Source of the DNA: Agelaius tricolor
Taxonomy: Eukaryota > Chordata > Aves > Passeriformes > Icteridae
Assembly (NCBI GenBank): GCA_023055355.1
Contig: JALJCS010000028.1
Span: 3,720,418 to 3,784,417 of the forward strand
Direction of reading: 5' to 3'
DNA length: 64,000 nucleotides
The notes under the pieces were generated by a model. That model saw only the letters and a program-made list of their open reading frames with translations. It did not search any database and was not told the origin of the DNA. Both the position numbers and the translations under genes were made by a program. Positions 58,301 through 64,000 of the stretch are shown here, piece by piece (positions within the stretch are counted from its first letter, which is position 1; each line of letters opens with the position of its first letter).

Positions 58301-61300
58301 TGTGTTGGGGTGAACTCAGAGGGGTGAGCACATTGGGTGGGTACAGTAGGAGTATATCGGGGTGGGAATGTGTGGGTGGATAAATGGGAGTGAGGCCGTC
58401 AGGGTATGTGAAGGTGGGGCAGTGGAGGTGGGCTTTGGGGATAGGTATATAAGGGTGACTCAGTCAGGGTGGGGTTTTGGGGTGGGTATATGGGGGTGAA
58501 CCCATCAGGGCAGGTAGAGCAGAGTGGGTATATGGGGGCGAGCCCATGGAGTGGGTATTTAGAGGGGTATATTGGGTTGGTTCTGATGAGGGGTATATTG
58601 GGATGGGGTTTGGGGGTGAGCCCATGGAGTGGGTTTTTGGAGGGGTATATGGGGCTGGTTCTGACGAGGGGTATATTGGGATGGGGTTTGGGGGTGAGCC
58701 CATGGAGTGGGTTTTTGGAGGGGTATATTGGGTTGGTTCTGACGAGGGGTATATTGGGATGGGGTTTCAGGGTGGGTATATGGGGGTGAGCCTATGCAGT
58801 GGGTTTTTGGAGGGGTATATGGGGCTGGTTCTGACAAGGGGTATATTGGGATGGGGTTTGGGGGTGAGCCCACGGGGTGGGTTTCTGGGGCAGGTTTTGG
58901 GGTGCCAGCAGCCTCACCGCTCGCAGTACTGCCCGGTGTAGCCCGGCTCACAGGCGGTGCAGCGGTACCCGCCGCCTCCCAGGCTCTCACAGGTCCTGGA
59001 AAACCTGCAGGGACAGAGCAAGGTGAGGGCAGGTCCCTTCCCTGGCACCCAGCCCAGCACCCCCAGCCCAGTGCAGGCACCCACTGGTTCTCAGGGTACG
59101 GGAGGGGACAGGCGCAGGGCTGGCAGTCCTCGGGGGTCCCGGCGGTGGCGTCCCCATAGAAGCCGGGGGCGCACTGGTCACAGAAGTCCCCTGCCGTGTT
59201 GTGCAAGCATCCCTGGGGGATAGTGGGGGCACAGATCGGGGTTGTCAGGGCTGGGCCAACACCACAGCTTCCCCCAGGAGGTTGGGGACGTGGGGACTCA
59301 CGGAGCAGGCGCCGCTCTCGGGGTGGCAGCTCTCGGAGTGGCCGTTGCACTCACACAGCTCGCAGTGGCCCAGGTAGAGCCCCCCGCCCGTGCGCGTGTA
59401 CCCGGGGGCACAGTCCTGCAGGGAGGGACAGAGCTGGCACCCCCACAGCCTGGGCAGGGCTGGCAGGGGCCTTGGGGGACAGATGGGTGATGGTGGGGGT
59501 GCTGGGCGTGATGAAGAGCGATGGGGGTGATGGTAGCAGTGCTTGGGAAAGGGTGGGGGAGTGATGGCGATGATGGGGGGATGCTGATGGGATGATGGAG
59601 AATGATGGGATAAATCCTCCCTGCTGAAGGGAGACTTGAGGGGTGATGGGGGGGATACTGAGGTGAGGGGGGGTCTGGGGACAGATGGATGATGATGGAT
59701 GGGCTGGGGGGGTTGATGGAGAATGCTGGGGGTGATGCTGGGTGGGAGTATGTAGGGGTGATGCTGGGGATGATGTGGGGTCATGGGAGGTGATGGTGTG
59801 GTGTGATATGGGGGGTGCTGGGGGGATGCTGGGGGCTGATGGGCAATGATGGGACTGATGGTGATGATGATGGTGCCATGATGGAGGGGTGATGGAGGGA
59901 GTGTTGGGGGGTGATGGAAGGTGATGAGGGGCTGATACTGCGGGGAGAATGGAGGGGTCACAGGGGTGAGGCTGGCAGGGTGATGATGGGTTTGATAGGG
60001 GATGAGAGGGTGGAGGGATGATGATGGGAGGTGATGGGGGGTGATGATGGGGGATGCTGGACGGATGCTGGAGGGATGGAGGGTGATACCGGCCATGATC
60101 GGGAGATGCTGGGGTTGATGATGGGGACAGTGATGAAAGGAGTGATGGTGGTGGTGGAGGGTCACCCTGGGCTGCTGGTGGGATGCTGGGGGATGATGAG
60201 GAGATACTGGGGAGGAGGGTAGGGAGGTGATGAGGGTGTTGGGGTGACACTGGGAGGGCTGGGCTGGGCTCACCTGGCAGGACAGCCCGTGGTATCCGGG
60301 GGGACAGCGACATTCCTCCACCTCGGGGGCCGGGGGCAGGCCGGGCTGGGGGGGCACGGCCGTGTCCATGGCCACGTCGGCGATGGCGGCCGCGGCCGTG
60401 CTCGTGGAGTAGGTGGCTCGGATGAGGATCTCATCCAGGTCAGCCAGTGCCATCAGCAGGTGCTCCCGTGTCGCTGGCTGCCCATCTGGCCGCTGCCAGT
60501 ATTGCTGCAGGAATAGGGGGTGAGCGGGGGACACGCTGTGGCAAAGGGGGACATTGGGGACAAAGGCTGCCCAGCACCTCCTACCTCCCGAAAAATGATC
60601 TCGAAGGCCTGGGGGGTCCGCGGGGCCAGGTCAGGCTGGTAGGCCACCAGTGTGATGTCATTGCCCTGTGGACAAGGGGGACAAGGGGGACAGGGGGGTC
60701 AGGGGGTCCCAGTGTCACCCGGTGTGTCCCTGTGCCACCCCAGCCAGCACCCCCTTACCGTGATCTGGACGTCGGCGTCGGGCAGGGGCGCTCCCTGTCC
60801 CCCCGGGGTGAAGCTCAGGGTGTAGCGCAGCCGACCGCCATAGGAGCCCACCTGGGGAGCACCGGGATGGGATAACGGGATAATGGGATAATGGGATAAC
60901 GGGATTGTGGGATGGGATTATGGGATGGGATGATGGGATGGGATGGGATGGGATGGGATGGGATGGGATGGGATTATGGGATGGGATGATGGGATGATGG
61001 GATTATGGGATGATGGGATGAGATGGGATAATGGGATGGGATTATGGGATGGGATTATGGGATGGGATAGGATGGGATGGGATGGGATGGGCAAAGGGGA
61101 GAAGGATGGGATGGGATTATGGAATGGAGTAAGGGGATGGGATAATGGGAAGGGATGGGCAAAGAGAAGAGGATGGGATGGGCAAAGGGGAGAGGATGGG
61201 ATGGGATGGAATTGGATGGGATGGGATAATGGGATGGGACAGGCAAAGAGAAGAGGATGGGGGTGATGGGGACAGGGATGGGGATGGGGAAGGTAATGAG

Positions 61301-64000
61301 ATAAAATAGGGATGAGGAAGAGGAGAGGGAAAAGAGAGAGGGGAAAGTGGAAGGGGAAAAGGGCAAGAAAGAGGATAGAGATGAGGAACGGAAGAGGATG
61401 GGGAGGGGAGGGGATGGGGAAAAAGGAGAAAGAGGAGAATGGGGATGATGATGGGGACAGGGGATGGCACAGGGTAGGGATGAAAAAGGCAAAAATTAGG
61501 AGAAAATGGGAAAAGGGAAAACAGAAGGGGCAAAGGGGAAAAAGACAAGGTGAAAATAGGAAAAAGGGAAAAGGAAGAAGAAAAAGGAGAAGGGCAGAGA
61601 CAAAGAGGCTGTGCCCAACCTCCCCTCTGACAGTGCCCAGGGTGCCCATGGGGAGGGGGTGCAGCCCCTGGTGGGGCATTCCCATGGCTCCCACGGGCAC
61701 CCCTGTCCTCCCAGGGATCACCCTGTTACCTTGTCCCCCTGGTAGGGAGGTGGCAGCTGCCAGTAGTAGGAGTCAGGGGGCAGCTCCCCGAAGCGCTCGT
61801 AGGTCAGGTGGGGCTGGGGGTGCCCCAGCTGCACCCCAAAGCCGCTGTCCACGCGGGTGCTGTGCTGGCGGTTCACCAGGGCGAACCCCTGGGCATCCCC
61901 CGGGGCAAAGGACGTCCGGATCTGCGGGATCGAGGGGTGAGAGGGGTCTGGGACAGGTGGGGACACCCTGGGGACGTGTAGGGACAAGAGGGTACACTCA
62001 CGGTGCCACGGGCGTAGGCAGTGCTGGTGCAGTGCTGAACGATGCCCATGCAGAAGCAGGGCAGGCACCCAGCTGGCTCATCCCCGCTCAGGTGGAAGTG
62101 GTGGGGACGGCATGTGGCACAGTGGGGACCTTCCACGTTGGCCTGGGGGAGAAGACAGCACGGTGACATTGCTCTGTCACCCTTCCTGGGGTTGGGGACA
62201 CACACACAAGGCTCACCTTGCAGTGACACTGCCCGTTGGCATCGCAGCCCTCGCCGGTGCTGCCTCGTGGGTCACACTGGCATTGAGCACCGGGGACACC
62301 AGGCACTGAGGGGTGACACACAGTCAGCCACAACCCCCCTTAGTGCCACCGCAGGGGACACCACTTTGTCCTGCCCTGTGACACTCACCTCGGCATGGCT
62401 CTCCCCGTAGTGGGTCCCCCACGTAGCCGGGCAAGCACCTAGGGTGGGACAAACCCAAATGAGGCAGTGAGAGGAGCAGTCACCCCAAAAATGCCCCCTG
62501 CCCCACCCCAGTGTCCCTGTCACCTCTCGCAGAGGCGCCCGCTGTGCCCTGGGGCACAGGCACTGCACGTGGGCTGCCCATCCGTGTCCTCAAAGCAGAT
62601 CTTTGTCACCCTGTGGAGGGGACAAAGGGACAGGTGACACCCAGTCAGTGTCCTCAGGGATGGGACAGACCAGGGAATGGCACCTACTGGGTGTCCCCAT
62701 GGGGTCCATAGCAAGGACAGGGCTGGCAGTCGCCCGGGGTGCCCCGGGTGGCATCGCCGTAGTAGCCAGGTTGGCACTTGTCACACTGGGGACCCTCCGT
62801 GTGATCTCGGCAGCCCTGTAAGAAAGGGGGTGGTGGCATCGGTGTCCCTGCCATGGGAGCTCCTGGAGAGTCCCCTGGGTGTCCCCAGCTGACCTGGCAG
62901 ACGCCGGTGTCAGGATGGCACTCGCTGGCATGGCCGTGGCACTGGCACGGCTCGCAGGTGCCCAGGTAGAGCCCAGCGCTGCTGCGGGTGTAGCCGGTGT
63001 CACAGTCCTAGAGGGGACAGTGGCAGTGGGGTGGGACACGGCTCAGCACCCCCGCAGTGGCAGTGAGGGGACCCGAGGGTCTCACCTGGCACGAGGCCCC
63101 GCGGTACCCAGGGGGGCAGGCACAATCCTCCACTTCCAGCGCGGGCGGGCGGCCGGTGGCGTGTGGCACTGCCACGTCCAGGGTGACATCAGCCAGTCTG
63201 CGGGGCCAGAGGGGACGTCAGCACTGCCCTGCCACCCTGCTGTGTCCCCTCCTGACTCCACCAGGAGCTCACCTGCTCTCCTCTGGCTGCTCTGAGTAGG
63301 ATGCCCGGATCATGAACAGGTCCACGTCGGCCAGGGCCATCAGGAGGTGCTCGCGGGTGGCATCGTGCCCATCTGCGCGGCGCCAGGCACCCTGTGCCAC
63401 ACACCAGGGTGACATGGGGGCTGCCATCCCCCACTGCACCCTGGGCTATCCAGGGTGACCTCCCCATGGCAGCCAGTCTGACCCCTGGGGCCCCCAGACC
63501 AACCCCACCCCAGCACCCAGTCTGACCCCCCCCCTCCATGACCCCTCTCGCTGGGTGTCACACAGGGACCCCTCTCACCTCACGGATGGGCACAGTCACA
63601 GTGGTGGGGACACCAGCCGGGGGGGTAGCACTGGAGAAGTGCTCCAGGAGGATCCCATTGCCCTGGAGCAGGACATCAGGGTGCCGGGGGGGCAGGGGAG
63701 CGCCCGCCGGGGCCCGGTGTGTCACTGTGTACCGCAGCTCCCCACCATACGCTGTCACCTGTGGGGACACTCAGCATGGCTTGGGGCCACCAGCTCCCCC
63801 AGCTGGGCGGTGGGGACACACAGAGGCACAGAGGTGTCCCCAGAGCGGCTGTGTCACCTTGTCCCCGGTGAAGGGTGCAGGCAGCACCCAGTAGTGAACA
63901 CCCCGTGGCAGCTCTCGGAAGGCGTCAAAGTGCAGCTCCCGCGAGGACACGAAGTGTGGCACTGCCCCCGCCAGCCGTGACCCCGACAGGTTGGCCAGGG
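36657..64000 (-). CDS. HSPG2: HSPG2, perlecan core protein (3' part, 71 exons, 5' end outside window)
   Basis: Perlecan is a large secreted heparan-sulfate proteoglycan of basement membranes that binds laminin, nidogen, collagen, dystroglycan and growth factors. The window holds its last 71 exons, read leftward. They total 9653 nt: two bases of a split codon plus 3217 codons including TAA at 36659-36657. Phase agrees at every junction. Module order follows vertebrate perlecan: second L4 module, laminin-EGF (LE) repeats, third L4, LE repeats, 19 Ig modules, then LG1, EGF, EGF, LG2, EGF-like, EGF, LG3. SEA, LDL-receptor class A, first Ig and first L4 modules must lie right of 64000. Human has two more Ig modules in domain IV. 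Exon coordinates are given with the module entries. Confidence 0.95.
37030..37790. repeat. Minisatellite in the last HSPG2 intron, ~20-25-bp unit
   Basis: Units like tgtcccaccccatgtccatcc repeat with variable spacing across most of the intron. The array runs to within a few bases of the donor after exon 37795-37898. Open frames through it are repeat artefacts. Confidence 0.9.
38870..39480. repeat. Short-unit repeat, gtccccaggtgtcccc type
   Basis: Diverged copies of a 12-17-bp unit (gtccccaggt, gtccccatgt and similar) fill the intron between exons 39502-39636 and 38776-38829. Confidence 0.85.
39502..40606 (-). CDS. HSPG2: HSPG2 domain V: end of LG2 and EGF modules 3-4
   Basis: Exons: 40504-40606, 39502-39636. 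The first ends LG2 ([15 protein letters not shown]) and leads into a short stretch [13 protein letters not shown] instead of the full EGF3 recalled for human. The second continues [14 protein letters not shown] and gives a complete last EGF with [19 protein letters not shown] and SGARCQ. EGF3 therefore seems to lack its first Cys-rich half in this model. The 867-bp intron between them is CA-rich and could hide a missed exon. Confidence 0.8.
39690..40450. repeat. CA-rich simple and compound repeat
   Basis: From 39930 to 40450 are long ACAC tracts mixed with gcagtaatgcacac-type units about 30-45 bp long. To the left (39690-39930) lies a repeated gtgtgcagtgagcaggtgtgaact unit of about 50-60 bp. 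All of it is in the HSPG2 intron between EGF3 and EGF4 exons. Confidence 0.9.
40690..41060. repeat. Degenerate repeat, aaggggacaccaa / ggggtcacctcc type
   Basis: Loose copies of a 30-40-bp unit with aaggggacatc and gtcacctccc pieces occupy most of the intron between exons 41077-41309 and 40504-40606. Confidence 0.65.
41077..42178 (-). CDS. HSPG2: HSPG2 domain V: laminin G module 2
   Basis: Exons: 41957-42178, 41077-41309; the module ends in 40504-40606. Landmarks are [71 protein letters not shown] and FRGCIGEV. The intron between them contains a solo LTR. Confidence 0.93.
41519..41889 (+). mobile_element. Solo LTR of a passerine-type endogenous retrovirus, with 6-bp target duplication
   Basis: The 371-bp element starts TGTCACAGACAC and ends ACACCGTCACA, so it has TG...CA ends and a short inverted repeat. 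It is flanked by a perfect 6-bp duplication, TCACCC, at 41513-41518 and 41890-41895. An AATAAA cluster lies near 41812. A 6-bp duplication is typical of ERVK-like (class II) elements. No internal region remains. It sits antisense in an HSPG2 intron within LG2. Confidence 0.88.
42285..42680. repeat. Degenerate catccccag / ccatcc repeat
   Basis: Copies of short units such as catccctccatcc and atccccagcctt fill the intron between HSPG2 exons 42713-42811 and 41957-42178. They grade into longer ggtcccagccatgtccccat units. Confidence 0.75.
42713..43182 (-). CDS. HSPG2: HSPG2 domain V: end of LG1 and EGF modules 1-2
   Basis: Exons: 43073-43182, 42892-43000, 42713-42811. The first finishes LG1 ([17 protein letters not shown]) and starts EGF1 at [10 protein letters not shown]. 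The second gives [20 protein letters not shown] and [15 protein letters not shown]. The third gives [20 protein letters not shown] and [10 protein letters not shown]. Six Cys per EGF module are preserved. Confidence 0.92.
43267..44122 (-). CDS. HSPG2: HSPG2 domain V: laminin G module 1
   Basis: Exons: 44006-44122, 43664-43748, 43435-43579, 43267-43366; the module finishes in 43073-43182. It opens with [20 protein letters not shown] and continues with [48 protein letters not shown] and [14 protein letters not shown]. This starts endorepellin, the C-terminal fragment of perlecan that binds alpha2beta1 integrin and is anti-angiogenic. Confidence 0.92.
44167..44217. repeat. (CATC)n microsatellite
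   Basis: About twelve uninterrupted copies of CATC lie just upstream of the donor that follows exon 44232-44379. Confidence 0.95.
44232..49952 (-). CDS. HSPG2: HSPG2 domain IV: distal Ig modules (Ig14-Ig20)
   Basis: Exons: 49809-49952, 49600-49734, 48948-49129, 47997-48189, 47720-47899, 46031-46291, 45577-45775, 45400-45497, 44649-44915, 44462-44574, 44232-44379. Seven Ig modules are visible. Landmarks include [118 protein letters not shown] and [20 protein letters not shown]. Some modules use one exon (46031-46291, 44649-44915), others two. Exon 44649-44915 needs an AAG acceptor to stay in frame. Confidence 0.9.
46395..47460. repeat. Large (GGAT)n-derived repeat region
   Basis: Pure GGAT tracts occur at 46514-46556 and 46571-46622. 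Around them, longer units such as gagatggatgatgcacaagg and ggatggatgaatccac form a higher-order array of roughly 1 kb. It fills the large HSPG2 intron between exons 47720-47899 and 46031-46291. Confidence 0.9.
48236..48915. mobile_element. Probable solo LTR of an endogenous retrovirus (ERVL-like)
   Basis: A 680-bp block with AT-rich composition unlike its GC-rich surroundings starts TGTTGAAGATTG and ends AAACCAAGACA. It is flanked by near-identical 5-mers, GTGCT (48231-48235) and GTGCC (48916-48920), which fits the 5-bp duplication of ERVL elements. No retroviral protein frame is present. It lies in the intron dividing one HSPG2 Ig module (exons 48948-49129 and 47997-48189). Confidence 0.7.
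50043..54286 (-). CDS. HSPG2: HSPG2 domain IV: tandem array of eight two-exon Ig modules (Ig6-Ig13)
   Basis: Sixteen exons form eight repeated pairs. First halves: 54141-54286, 53689-53843, 53162-53313, 52344-52501, 51648-51799, 51181-51332, 50723-50874, 50268-50419 (146-158 bp). Second halves: 53920-54058, 53447-53585, 52624-52762, 51883-52021, 51413-51551, 50957-51095, 50501-50639, 50043-50181, each exactly 139 bp. First halves carry EGQTLDLNC and [14 protein letters not shown]; second halves carry VSGSRLRL and ADSGEYVCR. Intron phases alternate 1 and 0, so pairs can be gained or lost without frameshift. I count ten such modules in recalled human perlecan. For exon 53162-53313 an acceptor six bases inside is also in frame. 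Confidence 0.92.
52065..52310. repeat. ~20-bp tandem repeat (gggtcacttgggcttgcat type)
   Basis: Units like ggggtcacttaggcttcc repeat in the HSPG2 intron after exon 52344-52501 is approached from the 5' side. A sister array with the same unit lies at 52790-53105, one Ig pair away. The two arrays suggest that introns were duplicated together with the exon pair. Confidence 0.8.
52790..53105. repeat. ~20-bp tandem repeat, sister of the array at 52065-52310
   Basis: Units like ggggccacctgggcttccat repeat in the intron between HSPG2 exons 53162-53313 and 52624-52762. They share the unit and position relative to the exon pair with the neighbouring array. Confidence 0.8.
54374..55878 (-). CDS. HSPG2: HSPG2 domain IV: Ig4 and Ig5
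   Basis: Exons: 55756-55878, 55528-55668, 54594-54736, 54374-54509. Ig4 has [20 protein letters not shown] and [19 protein letters not shown]. Ig5 has [20 protein letters not shown] and [19 protein letters not shown]. The long intron between the pairs (54737-55527) is filled by a gatgatggg-type repeat. Confidence 0.9.
54775..55515. repeat. gatgatgggg-type repeat region
   Basis: Irregular copies of gatgatggg, gacaatgggg and ggagatgatg fill the intron between Ig4 and Ig5 exons. No regular long unit is obvious. Confidence 0.8.
56050..56109 (-). CDS. HSPG2: Possible 60-bp cassette exon of HSPG2 between Ig3 and Ig4
   Basis: The 60-bp segment has a good acceptor (pyrimidine tract then CTGCAG) and a strong donor (GTAAGT). 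It is flanked by phase 1 introns on both sides, so it can be included or skipped without changing frame. It encodes about 20 residues containing [18 protein letters not shown] recall no counterpart in human perlecan, where the Ig3 end (LHVQ) joins the Ig4 start directly. The model is in frame with or without it. Confidence 0.5.
56115..56530. repeat. ~37-40-bp degenerate tandem repeat
   Basis: About ten loose copies of a unit like ctgggcaccaagtgtgcccatcaccc occupy the intron between exons 56608-56788 and 56050-56109. Confidence 0.75.
56608..57835 (-). CDS. HSPG2: HSPG2 domain IV: first two Ig modules (Ig2-Ig3)
   Basis: Exons: 57609-57835, 57413-57523, 57236-57336, 56608-56788. The first module runs from [10 protein letters not shown] to [20 protein letters not shown]. 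The second runs from [16 protein letters not shown] and [14 protein letters not shown] to [20 protein letters not shown]. Each keeps the paired Cys and the core Trp (YHWVRED, LVWTRQN). Each module is split across two exons. Confidence 0.92.
56875..57010. repeat. GGGATAAT / GGGATGGGAT repeat
   Basis: Short copies of gggatgggataat make a block resembling the larger array at 60870-61260. It is intronic in HSPG2, between the two Ig3 exons. Confidence 0.85.
57850..58440. repeat. Degenerate gggtgagtacattgggg-type repeat
   Basis: Loosely repeated 20-30-bp pieces such as ggggtgagcacat and gggtgggtatac fill the right part of an HSPG2 intron. They grade into the 78-bp array that follows. Confidence 0.65.
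58545..58890. repeat. 78-bp tandem repeat in an HSPG2 intron
   Basis: Four copies of a 78-bp unit are aligned by the marker gggtttttggaggggtatat near 58553, 58631, 58709 and 58801; the last spacing is 92 bp. Neighbouring units are nearly identical, so the array is recent. Confidence 0.85.
58918..59415 (-). CDS. HSPG2: HSPG2 domain III: final laminin-EGF repeats
   Basis: Exons: 59302-59415, 59085-59212, 58918-59004. Landmarks [55 protein letters not shown] and [16 protein letters not shown] follow the human order. The repeat set is closed by the start of the next exon (CAPGYTGDP), which then runs into the first domain IV Ig module. Confidence 0.92.
59465..60245. repeat. tgatgggggatgctggg-type repeat region
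   Basis: Short G-rich units such as gatggggggtgatg and gatgctggggg fill the intron between HSPG2 exons 60274-60504 and 59302-59415. Confidence 0.8.
60274..61921 (-). CDS. HSPG2: HSPG2 domain III: third laminin-IV (L4) module
   Basis: Exons: 61730-61921, 60759-60851, 60585-60665, 60274-60504. Landmarks are [88 protein letters not shown] and [18 protein letters not shown]. They match the recalled human third L4 module closely. The intron at 60852-61729 holds GGGAT repeats and a purine-rich block. Confidence 0.92.
60870..61260. repeat. (GGGAT)n satellite-like array
   Basis: Pentamer GGGAT tracts alternate with gggataat and gggattat variants, later with ggcaaagggga spacers. The array starts about 20 bases after exon 60759-60851, toward its acceptor side. 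Confidence 0.9.
61300..61615 (+). other. Purine-rich tract on the plus strand
   Basis: About 300 bases are almost entirely A and G on the plus strand, with runs like gaggaagaggagagggaaaa. On the minus strand, in the direction of HSPG2 transcription, this is a long pyrimidine tract. It lies in the intron before exon 60759-60851. Confidence 0.85.
62002..63007 (-). CDS. HSPG2: HSPG2 domain III: laminin-EGF repeats between the second and third L4
   Basis: Exons: 62894-63007, 62688-62815, 62524-62610, 62389-62438, 62217-62305, 62002-62142. Cys-rich LE repeats appear with landmarks [87 protein letters not shown] and [19 protein letters not shown]. Phases (0, 2, 2, 1, 0, 0) chain correctly. The 50-bp exon is small but has clean splice sites. 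Confidence 0.9.
63086..64000 (-). CDS. HSPG2: HSPG2 domain III: second laminin-IV (L4) module, cut by the window edge
   Basis: Exons: 63858-64000 (truncated at the right edge), 63579-63758, 63273-63391, 63086-63197. They encode the L4 hallmarks [37 protein letters not shown] and [14 protein letters not shown], followed by [13 protein letters not shown], where the flanking LE repeats resume. The L4 module is inserted inside an LE repeat in laminins and perlecan, which explains the split Cys pattern. The next exon's CDTGYTR matches the sequence after human L4 number two, which sets the module number. Confidence 0.9.

Overview
This window looks like avian nuclear DNA, most likely from a passerine. 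CR1 LINE fragments are scattered through it, three LTRs resemble songbird endogenous retroviruses, introns are short, and GC-rich minisatellites are abundant. It holds two vertebrate genes on the minus strand, read right to left: HSPG2 (perlecan), whose 5' part lies beyond the right edge, and a complete USP48. All calls are by eye: splice sites, reading-frame phase, and recalled similarity to the human proteins.

Layout from the left. Bases 1-2557 are GC-rich: a degenerate ~20-bp minisatellite (1-875), a G-run block, and a CpG-rich stretch with a candidate minus-strand first exon (donor at 1421). In mammals the next minus-strand gene here is RAP1GAP, so this may be its promoter, but no coding sequence supports that. 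USP48 occupies 2558-35492: 27 coding exons whose lengths sum to 3084 nt, an exact reading frame of 1027 residues. About 0.9 kb of CpG-rich DNA (35493-36364) separates it from the HSPG2 poly(A) signal. HSPG2 fills 36383-64000: 71 exons whose phases agree throughout and give 3216 residues plus stop. They run from the second laminin-IV (L4) module of domain III, through 19 Ig modules of domain IV, to the LG/EGF modules of domain V (endorepellin).

USP48 is a nuclear/cytoplasmic deubiquitinase; perlecan is a secreted basement-membrane proteoglycan. Nothing suggests they work together; they are syntenic neighbours. Most remaining sequence is intronic: minisatellites, tetranucleotide and CA repeats, CR1 fragments and LTRs. 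I found no tRNA, rRNA, CRISPR or prokaryote-type system.

The most unusual structure is at 24261-25299 in USP48. A 48-bp minisatellite has amplified the last seven codons of exon 10 together with its splice donor. This leaves 18 exact copies of a strong donor, nine of them extra, in phase and without an intervening stop. Splicing at these copies could lengthen the protein in 16-residue steps.
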